This document shows, in pieces, positions 7,589-13,175 of a stretch of DNA of 64,000 bases; positions within the stretch are counted from its first letter, which is position 1; each line of letters begins with the position of its first letter. Both the position numbers and the translations under genes were made by a program. The notes under the pieces were generated by a model. That model saw nothing but the letters and a program-made list of their open reading frames with translations, made no database searches and was not told the origin of the DNA. The DNA is from Nitrosomonadales bacterium (GTDB lineage Bacteria > Pseudomonadota > Gammaproteobacteria > Burkholderiales > Gallionellaceae). The stretch covers positions 124,001 through 188,000 of the forward strand of contig JADJWO010000001.1 in the NCBI GenBank assembly GCA_016716325.1, read 5' to 3'.

Positions 7589-7867
7589 TCAATACTCATG
7601 AAAACGAGCAAATGCACTTAAGAAGCCCAGTAGTGCGAAGAACCACCCTCCCAACCAAAGCGTAATGCCAAACACAACCGGATTTAATGTTGGGCGTTGG
7701 AGAAAGGCAAGCAACAGATCAAAGGATGTAGTGCGTATGGGATCTCTATTGAAAAGTTCGCGATAGAACTCAGCCCCCTTACGTGTAGCAATCTTGCCCG
7801 CATAAATCATGAAGCTTCCAAGGCATCCAACTGCAACAGAACCGCTAAAAGTATCAAGTAGCGCCAT
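7589..7867 (-). CDS. Small membrane protein (cassette gene)
   Basis: 92 residues from an ATG at 7867. Two hydrophobic segments are visible, GSVAVGCLGSFMIYAGKIA near the N-terminus and PVVFGITLWLGGWFFALLGF near the C-terminus, with a charged RKGAEFYRELFNRDPIR loop between them. It ends three bases before its attC. No known family recognised. Its upstream region is now the left end of an IS1111-type element, inserted within eleven bases of the start codon, so its original upstream context has been lost. Confidence 0.6.
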   Translation of the reverse strand: MALLDTFSGSVAVGCLGSFMIYAGKIATRKGAEFYRELFNRDPIRTTSFDLLLAFLQRPTLNPVVFGITLWLGGWFFALLGFLSAFARFHEY

Positions 7868-7871
7868 ATAT

Positions 7872-7878
7872 GCCTAAC
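7872..7878 (-). other. R' core of attC split by the first IS1111-type element
   Basis: GCCTAAC is the outer core site of an attC whose remaining part lies at 9361-9417, on the other side of the insertion sequence. Confidence 0.75.
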
Positions 7879-7988
7879 GAATGAAAGGGACTTCCCCGTC
7901 CCGAGGCAGCGGAGAAGTTTCCGCAGACGGCAACGAGTGCCATGATGGAATTCTGATCATTTCATCAACACCACGAAAGGGGAAGTCC

Positions 7989-9014
7989 ATGAACATTATC
8001 ACCGTAGGAATCGATCTCGCCAAGAACGTATTTGCCGTGCACGGCGTAGATGATAACGGCAAGCCAGTATTGGTCAAACCGAAAGTTTCACGCGCGGACT
8101 TGTTACCGCTGATCGCACAACTGCCACCCTGCCTGATCGGCATGGAAGCGTGTTCCGGTGCGCACCACTGGGCGCGGCTGTTCCGGCAACACGGACACAC
8201 CGTCAAACTGATGGCCCCGAAGTTCGTTGCGCCCTACCGCATGACAGGCCGGCGCGGCAAGAACGATGCGGCAGATGCCGCAGCGATCTGCGAAGCCGTC
8301 ACGCGCCCGGCCATGCTGTTTGTCCCGATCAAAGAAGAACACCAACAGATCATCCTGTGTCTGCACCGCACCCGACAGGGATTCGTCGAAGAACGCACCG
8401 CCAGCTACAACCGCCTGCGCGGCCTCATCGCCGAGTTCGGCATCGTCCTGCCGCAAAAAGTGGCCTGCCTGCGCCGCGAGATCGGCGCGCATCTGGAAGA
8501 CCTGCCGGGCTACGCCAACCGTTGCGTAGCCGACCTGCTCACCCATGCCGACCGGCTGGATGAACGCATTGCCGAATACGACCGCGCCATCGCCCAGGCC
8601 GCACGCGATGACGAACGCAGCAAGCGCCTGATGAAACTCCCCGGCATTGGCCCAACCACCGCCAGCGCCTTGCTCGCCAGCATGGGCAGTGGACACGACT
8701 TCAACAGCGGACGCCAGGTGGCGGCATGGATCGGCCTTGTGCCCGGCCAATACAGCAGTGGCGGCAAGGCGCGCCTCGGACGCATCACCAAAGCCGGCGA
8801 CAACTACCTGCGCAGCCTGCTCGTCATGGGCGCACGCGCCGTGCTCAACAGCCTCGGCGACAAACAGGATCGTTTCAGCCGCTGGGCCAGATCATTGCAG
8901 GAACGGCGCGGCTACTGGCGTGCGGTGATCGCAATCGCGGCGAAGAATGCGAGGCTGGCGTGGGCGGTGCTGAGGTACGGCGAAGATTTCAAACTGGAAC
9001 CGGGCACGGTCTGA
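7989..9014 (+). CDS. IS110/IS1111-family DEDD transposase, copy 1
   Basis: 341 residues from the ATG at 7989, behind AAAGGGG. The N-terminal RuvC-like DEDD domain shows Asp9 (VGIDLAKN), Glu53 (GMEACSGAHH), Asp93 and Asp96 (KNDAADAAAI). The C-terminal Transposase_20 domain shows LMKLPGIGPTTASALLASMG and the serine-containing SSGGKARLGRITKAGDNYLR. The length and motifs are complete, so the enzyme is probably active. These recombinases cut and join using an RNA guide encoded in their own element. The ribosome site lies in an inverted repeat with the element's left end (GGACTTCCCC at 7888-7897 with GGGGAAGTCC at 7979-7988). Confidence 0.92.
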   Translation: MNIITVGIDLAKNVFAVHGVDDNGKPVLVKPKVSRADLLPLIAQLPPCLIGMEACSGAHHWARLFRQHGHTVKLMAPKFVAPYRMTGRRGKNDAADAAAICEAVTRPAMLFVPIKEEHQQIILCLHRTRQGFVEERTASYNRLRGLIAEFGIVLPQKVACLRREIGAHLEDLPGYANRCVADLLTHADRLDERIAEYDRAIAQAARDDERSKRLMKLPGIGPTTASALLASMGSGHDFNSGRQVAAWIGLVPGQYSSGGKARLGRITKAGDNYLRSLLVMGARAVLNSLGDKQDRFSRWARSLQERRGYWRAVIAIAAKNARLAWAVLRYGEDFKLEPGTV

Positions 9015-9346
9015 ACAAAAAAACAAAACCGTCTGCCAGAAAGAAGAAACCTGAAAGGACAGAAGCGCCGCCGTGCGGCGACAAGGAATCACCGATGCAC
9101 TGCCAGCGTTGATGTGAAGCGGGTTGGACCCGCGCCGGGAGAGCCTGGTTAGCTTCATGGGGAGAAGTTAAACCCGACTAACGATTGAGGCCCCGGCGCG
9201 CGTCTTTCATCAGGGTCCGGGCGATAGCCCAACATGACCGTTTGTAGTTTAGCAGTCCTTCACCTTCTCGCACGATGCAAGCAGCGCGAATTGAAACGAA
9301 ACGGAGAATGGCAATGAAATAGAAAATCAAAACCGCTTGAGAATTT
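9015..9346 (+). ncRNA. Non-coding right end of IS copy 1, probable bridge/seek RNA region
   Basis: The 330 bases after the transposase stop have no gene but strong secondary-structure potential: CGCCGC/GCGGCG (near 9070), GCGGGT/ACCCGC (near 9120) and GGGC/GCCC (near 9220). In IS1111-group elements the guide RNA that pairs with target and donor DNA comes from this right end. Two stretches look like the attC target: GACTAACGATTGAGG followed by CCCCGGCGCGCG, and GCCCAAC at 9227-9233. RNA ends cannot be set from sequence alone. Confidence 0.5.
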
Positions 9347-9360
9347 GGGGAAGCCCTTGT

Positions 9361-9417
9361 AGTAAAAGTAAGGGGCGGCGCGCTTTTGCGCCGTCCCTCT
9401 TGACTGCAAGGTTAGGG
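9361..9417 (-). other. attC site of the 9434-9718 cassette, right part (split by IS copy 1)
   Basis: The arms AGGGGCGGCGCGC and GCGCCGTCCCT and the inner core GTTAGGG (9411-9417, last base off consensus) remain here. The outer core GCCTAAC was left at 7872-7878. The interrupted site is unlikely to recombine. Confidence 0.75.
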
Positions 9418-9433
9418 TTTTTTATTCGGAGAG

Positions 9434-9718
9434 TCATGATATGAAAAGCGAAATTATTTGGTCTTTAATTCCAACTGCTATTGCTATAACAGCGATAATT
9501 GTTGCCCACATCGCCCAACGCTCTGCGTTGCGGGCAATGGAAAGATTAGCCGCCGAAGAAGCCTCTTGCCGTGCCAACATTTTAGCCGCAAGCCAATGGT
9601 TAATTTCCTCGCGCACTTCGGAACCAGGGCGACCAAGCCTTCCTTCGCCCTTTGCCATTTCAGCGAGTACGCCCTCAACACCGAGCTTTTCTAATAGTGC
9701 TAAATCGTTGGAATCCAT
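9434..9718 (-). CDS. Tail-anchored small protein (cassette gene)
   Basis: 94 residues from an ATG at 9718. The soluble N-terminal part (LLEKLGVEGVLAEMAKGEGR, then a charged helix EVREEINHWLAAKMLARQEA) is followed by a single C-terminal membrane segment, WATIIAVIAIAVGIKDQII. The layout resembles other small cassette proteins with one membrane anchor. No function is recognised. An overlapping plus-strand frame of 100 codons is judged a shadow. Confidence 0.55.
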   Translation of the reverse strand: MDSNDLALLEKLGVEGVLAEMAKGEGRLGRPGSEVREEINHWLAAKMLARQEASSAANLSIARNAERWAMWATIIAVIAIAVGIKDQIISLFIS

Positions 9719-9728
9719 TGGTAACCCT

Positions 9729-10122
9729 AACGAATATAGTTAAGCGGCACCCCCGCAGTGCGGGGCAGTGCGATGCCAACATGATTTGTGGTTGGCAGCG
9801 CCCGCACCAGTGGGGCGTAGCCGTGAGCAAAGCGAACGGTGTCCGCTTGAACGAACGTTCGGCGGGAGAGGGGGCGGCTTGTATATGGAAAGAGCAGTAA
9901 AGCGGGCATTACCAATTCCCTTCCAGAAAATTCGCGATGATTTTATTCAAGGCCGCGAAGCGTTGGCTCGACTGTCCGACATCAAAGCTCGCTTTATGCG
10001 GCAGTGCGAACATCGCTTCGCACGCTATCACAATTACTGCAGTTCATGAATCTGGGCGGCTTGTGTTACCACCAATCCTGTTTCCTCCCGCTTGCTACGC
10101 CGCAACCTATCCAGCTGAACGT
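9729..10122 (-). repeat. Gene-less cassette, copy A (identical to 19111-19504)
   Basis: A 394-bp block, by eye identical to the block at 19111-19504, lies exactly between two core-site boundaries (CTAAC at 9727-9731 and GCTGAAC at 10114-10120). It therefore behaves as one cassette present twice. Its own attC is poor: GTTAAGCGGCAC plus a CCCCGC/GCGGGG hairpin follow the left core, but a good R'' core is not found. No frame on either strand looks convincingly coding; the longest are 93 codons (plus) and 62 codons (minus). Confidence 0.65.
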
Positions 10123-10188
10123 GAAGGTAAGGGGCTGCGCTTTAGCGCAGTCCCAGCCCGAAGGGCGAACTTGACCGCAGGGTTATGC
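10114..10188 (-). other. attC site of the 10183-10497 cassette
   Basis: A 75-bp site from GCTGAAC (10114-10120) to GTTATGC (10182-10188), each one base off the RYYYAAC/GTTRRRY consensus. The arms AGGGGCTGCGC and GCGCAGTCCC pair, and an additional CAGCCCG/CGGGC-like tract lengthens the site. The cassette gene's stop lies inside it. Confidence 0.7.
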
Positions 10189-10497
10189 CGCACTCTTGGA
10201 TAGCTTCCAATAAAACCAAAGGTAGTACCCTCCGATGATAGTGCCAATAGGGAAGGAAAATAAGAACAACACAGAAATCGGCAAACAAACCCAGTGCGCC
10301 CTGCGAAAATTTCCCAATAGTGAAACTCCGGCTGCAAGAAATGGAATGATTGCAACAATGCCAATTAGGTAGAAAGAACTGCCTACTGTTTGCTCAATGC
10401 TCTCAGAGCTATTTTTCCAAGTCAGCGCAAGAAGCACTAAGAGGATTACTCCAAGGCCGAAGTAAATGTTGCCGATTATTTTTCTATGCTTGTCCAT
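10183..10497 (-). CDS. Small integral membrane protein (cassette gene)
   Basis: 104 residues from an ATG at 10497; an in-frame ATG at 10503 lies within the attC core. Three hydrophobic stretches are visible: IYFGLGVILLVLLALTW, FYLIGIVAIIPFLAAGVSLL and VCLPISVLFLFSFPIGTIIG. The N-terminus MDKHRKIIGN is basic. No family is recognised. No ribosome site is seen, because the second IS1111-type element now abuts the start codon and has replaced the upstream sequence. Expression is therefore uncertain. Confidence 0.6.
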   Translation of the reverse strand: MDKHRKIIGNIYFGLGVILLVLLALTWKNSSESIEQTVGSSFYLIGIVAIIPFLAAGVSLLGNFRRAHWVCLPISVLFLFSFPIGTIIGGYYLWFYWKLSKSAA

Positions 10498-10499
10498 AG

Positions 10500-10506
10500 G
10501 CATAAC
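10500..10506 (-). other. R' core of attC split by the second IS1111-type element
   Basis: GCATAAC is the outer core of an attC whose remaining part lies at 11989-12045. Confidence 0.65.
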
Positions 10507-10616
10507 GAATGAAAGGGACTTCCCCGTCCCGAGGCAGCGGAGAAGTTTCCGCAGACGGCAACGAGTGCCATGATGGAATTCTGATCATTTCATCAACACC
10601 ACGAAAGGGGAAGTCC

Positions 10617-11642
10617 ATGAACATTATCACCGTAGGAATCGATCTCGCCAAGAACGTATTTGCCGTGCACGGCGTAGATGATAACGGCAAGCCAGTATTG
10701 GTCAAACCGAAAGTTTCACGCGCGGACTTGTTACCGCTGATCGCACAACTGCCACCCTGCCTGATCGGCATGGAAGCGTGTTCCGGTGCGCACCACTGGG
10801 CGCGGCTGTTCCGGCAACACGGACACACCGTCAAACTGATGGCCCCGAAGTTCGTTGCGCCCTACCGCATGACAGGCCGGCGCGGCAAGAACGATGCGGC
10901 AGATGCCGCAGCGATCTGCGAAGCCGTCACGCGCCCGGCCATGCTGTTTGTCCCGATCAAAGAAGAACACCAACAGATCATCCTGTGTCTGCACCGCACC
11001 CGACAGGGATTCGTCGAAGAACGCACCGCCAGCTACAACCGCCTGCGCGGCCTCATCGCCGAGTTCGGCATCGTCCTGCCGCAAAAAGTGGCCTGCCTGC
11101 GCCGCGAGATCGGCGCGCATCTGGAAGACCTGCCGGGCTACGCCAACCGTTGCGTAGCCGACCTGCTCACCCATGCCGACCGGCTGGATGAACGCATTGC
11201 CGAATACGACCGCGCCATCGCCCAGGCCGCACGCGATGACGAACGCAGCAAGCGCCTGATGAAACTCCCCGGCATTGGCCCAACCACCGCCAGCGCCTTG
11301 CTCGCCAGCATGGGCAGTGGACACGACTTCAACAGCGGACGCCAGGTGGCGGCATGGATCGGCCTTGTGCCCGGCCAATACAGCAGTGGCGGCAAGGCGC
11401 GCCTCGGACGCATCACCAAAGCCGGCGACAACTACCTGCGCAGCCTGCTCGTCATGGGCGCACGCGCCGTGCTCAACAGCCTCGGCGACAAACAGGATCG
11501 TTTCAGCCGCTGGGCCAGATCATTGCAGGAACGGCGCGGCTACTGGCGTGCGGTGATCGCAATCGCGGCGAAGAATGCGAGGCTGGCGTGGGCGGTGCTG
11601 AGGTACGGCGAAGATTTCAAACTGGAACCGGGCACGGTCTGA
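10617..11642 (+). CDS. IS110/IS1111-family DEDD transposase, copy 2
   Basis: 341 residues, identical in translation to the enzyme at 7989-9014, with all DEDD residues and the C-terminal SSGGK serine motif intact. The same GGGGAAGTCC stem overlaps its ribosome site. Two intact copies mean either could mobilise both elements. Confidence 0.92.
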   Translation: MNIITVGIDLAKNVFAVHGVDDNGKPVLVKPKVSRADLLPLIAQLPPCLIGMEACSGAHHWARLFRQHGHTVKLMAPKFVAPYRMTGRRGKNDAADAAAICEAVTRPAMLFVPIKEEHQQIILCLHRTRQGFVEERTASYNRLRGLIAEFGIVLPQKVACLRREIGAHLEDLPGYANRCVADLLTHADRLDERIAEYDRAIAQAARDDERSKRLMKLPGIGPTTASALLASMGSGHDFNSGRQVAAWIGLVPGQYSSGGKARLGRITKAGDNYLRSLLVMGARAVLNSLGDKQDRFSRWARSLQERRGYWRAVIAIAAKNARLAWAVLRYGEDFKLEPGTV

Positions 11643-11974
11643 ACAAAAAAACAAAACCGTCTGCCAGAAAGAAGAAACCTGAAAGGACAGAAGCGCCGCC
11701 GTGCGGCGACAAGGAATCACCGATGCACTGCCAGCGTTGATGTGAAGCGGGTTGGACCCGCGCCGGGAGAGCCTGGTTAGCTTCATGGGGAGAAGTTAAA
11801 CCCGACTAACGATTGAGGCCCCGGCGCGCGTCTTTCATCAGGGTCCGGGCGATAGCCCAACATGACCGTTTGTAGTTTAGCAGTCCTTCACCTTCTCGCA
11901 CGATGCAAGCAGCGCGAATTGAAACGAAACGGAGAATGGCAATGAAATAGAAAATCAAAACCGCTTGAGAATTT
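11643..11974 (+). ncRNA. Non-coding right end of IS copy 2, probable bridge/seek RNA region
   Basis: Same sequence as 9015-9346, with the same hairpins and the attC-like GACTAACG and GCCCAAC tracts. Nothing protein-coding is seen on either strand apart from the cassette gene reading into it from the right. Confidence 0.5.
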
Positions 11975-12326
11975 GGGGAAGCCCTTGTAGTGGAGCTAAG
12001 GGGCTGCGCGCTTTTGCGCAGTCCCGCTTGAGCGTAGGGTTAGATTGCGGGTTGAAAACTTTCTCATGCCAGTACATCTTTGGGCTGGCAAACCAAGCCT
12101 CGTTATTGCTGTTACGGAACTGCGCCAATTGCGCCATAGGAATGTTGTACCGCCAAAAAAGTGCGAGAAGATCGCGCAAGGCTGCCTCAGAGACTCGGCG
12201 AGACCGAACAACAAGGGTGTCCTGTTCCCATCCGATGACGCATGAAATTTCCCGCGCCCACTCGAACAAATGCTTTTCGTCTAGTTGCGAACCGAAGCGA
12301 ACACCTGAACAGTTGAGGTAGATCAT
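11955..12326 (-). CDS. Unknown soluble protein (cassette gene) reading into the IS end
   Basis: 123 residues from the ATG at 12326 (MIYLNCSGVRFGSQLDEKHL). The codons before this start only translate the neighbouring attC. The core, to about residue 92, contains REISCVIGWEQDTLVVRSRR and LRDLLALFWRYNIPMAQLAQF and looks like a compact alpha/beta protein. The last ~30 residues are translated attC and IS sequence, so the original C-terminus was changed by the insertion. No known family recognised. Confidence 0.55.
   Translation of the reverse strand: MIYLNCSGVRFGSQLDEKHLFEWAREISCVIGWEQDTLVVRSRRVSEAALRDLLALFWRYNIPMAQLAQFRNSNNEAWFASPKMYWHEKVFNPQSNPTLKRDCAKARSPLAPLQGLPQILKRF
11989..12045 (-). other. 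attC site of the 11955-12326 cassette, right part (split by IS copy 2)
   Basis: The arms AGGGGCTGCGC and GCGCAGTCCC and the core GTTAGAT (12039-12045) are intact; the outer core is at 10500-10506 beyond the insertion sequence. Confidence 0.75.
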
Positions 12327-12331
12327 GAGCA

Positions 12332-12397
12332 ATCTAACGTAAAATTGAGGGGCTCGCCGCGCTTCTCGGCGAGTCCCGCTCGAATGCCGGGTTGGGC
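12332..12397 (-). other. attC site of the FGE-like cassette
   Basis: A 66-bp site from ATCTAAC (12332-12338) to GTTGGGC (12391-12397) with arms GGGGCTCGCCG and CGGCGAGTCCC. It lies 54 bases after the stop of the FGE-like gene (minus strand). Confidence 0.9.
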
Positions 12398-12451
12398 ATC
12401 GCTGCTGCAAAATAGGCGGCCTGAAAACATTCATAACCTACTTTGCTTCGC

Positions 12452-13069
12452 TCAGGGGAGTGTTCTGGCCAAGCGAAAACCATAAAAGCCAACTCGGTTG
12501 ACAGTATTGGCGACATAGCGCGTTGTAACTAGCATGTACTGTGGATCGTTGTACCACGACCCGCCACGAAGCACACTATTACCACACTTACTGTCAGAAC
12601 AGTCTTGCATCCATTCCCACACATTTCCGCTCATATCATACAAACCATAACCATTGGCTTGCTTCAACCCTACGGGGTGCGTGTTGCTATCACTGTTGCC
12701 TTTGTACCAAGCCACCGTGTCGATATTGGCACTGCCGCAGAATTCACTCTGATTCCCACCGTAGCAGGCATACTCCCACTCAATTTCCGTCGGTAATCGG
12801 TATCGCTTATTGGTACTTGCATTAAGCTTCTTAATGAAATCCTGTACGTCGTTCCAACTCACACTATCTACCGGGCAATTATCTCCACATTTCTTCATGC
12901 TTGGATTGTTGCCCATTAAATCGCGCCATTCCCTCTGAGTTACCTCATATTTTCCAATCTCAAAGTCGCGCCCCGGGATTCGCACCATGACTGGCTCTGC
13001 GTTCAAAGCCAAAACTGGCCATGACGCCGCCACACATATCACTCCTACTGCAAAGAACCAGCGTTTCAT
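12452..13069 (-). CDS. Exported FGE-sulfatase-domain protein (cassette gene)
   Basis: The ATG at 13069 gives 205 residues starting with a signal peptide (MKRWFFAVGVICVAASWPVL then ALNAEP). The remainder is a short formylglycine-generating-enzyme-like domain: FEIGKYEVTQREWRDLMGNN, CPVDSVSWNDVQDFIKKLNA, RYRLPTEIEWEYAC, GLYDMSGNVWEWMQDC, VLRGGSWYND and GFRLART. The family includes sulfatase-activating oxidases, but most short exported members have no known activity and I cannot show the active-site cysteine pair. The upstream codons of the longer frame are translated attC. Cysteines in the CGDNCP and CSDSKCG loops may form disulfides. Confidence 0.8.
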   Translation of the reverse strand: MKRWFFAVGVICVAASWPVLALNAEPVMVRIPGRDFEIGKYEVTQREWRDLMGNNPSMKKCGDNCPVDSVSWNDVQDFIKKLNASTNKRYRLPTEIEWEYACYGGNQSEFCGSANIDTVAWYKGNSDSNTHPVGLKQANGYGLYDMSGNVWEWMQDCSDSKCGNSVLRGGSWYNDPQYMLVTTRYVANTVNRVGFYGFRLARTLP

Positions 13070-13113
13070 TTTTTCTTTCCTTATGTAGAGAAACCAACGT
13101 TCAGTTACTAAGT

Positions 13114-13175
13114 GCCCAACGTGGAGCTCAGGGGCGCGCCGCTTGCGGCGCGTCCCTTGGAGCGCTTTGTTGGGC
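13114..13175 (-). other. attC site of the ankyrin cassette
   Basis: A 62-bp site bounded by GCCCAAC (13114-13120) and GTTGGGC (13169-13175) with arms AGGGGCGCGCCGC and GCGGCGCGTCCCT. The ankyrin reading frame ends inside it, which is common for cassette genes. Confidence 0.92.

Larger units (their letters stand above)
7879..9363 (+). mobile_element. IS1111-type (IS110 family) insertion sequence, copy 1, inserted in attC
   Basis: About 1485 bp, by eye identical to copy 2 (offset 2628). Subterminal inverted repeats are AAGGGACTTCCCC (7885-7897) and GGGGAAGCCCTT (9347-9358), six and five bases from the ends, the arrangement of the IS1111 group. There is no obvious target duplication. The element splits an attC next to its R' core. 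The transposase reads on the plus strand, opposite to the cassette genes. Attack on attC in a fixed place and orientation is the known behaviour of the IS1111-attC elements. A ~345-base non-coding right end is present. Confidence 0.88.
10507..11991 (+). mobile_element. IS1111-type (IS110 family) insertion sequence, copy 2, inserted in attC
   Basis: Same length, ends and orientation as copy 1, with subterminal inverted repeats at 10513-10525 and 11975-11986. The flanks differ from copy 1 on both sides (GCATAAC left, GGAGCTAAGG right). This shows two independent insertions at the same position of two different attC sites rather than one duplicated segment. Sequence identity implies recent transposition. 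Confidence 0.88.

Noticed and set aside
7518..7590. GC-rich hairpins (7523, 12332, 13114, 15368 and others) as rho-independent terminators
   Set aside because: They lack T runs and are bounded by RYYYAAC/GTTRRRY cores; their regular placement after each minus-strand gene fits attC sites.
9768..10049. 93-codon plus-strand frame in the duplicated cassette (also at 19150-19431)
   Set aside because: No ribosome site and unusual composition. Other frames on both strands are equally open, and identity between copies means conservation gives no support.
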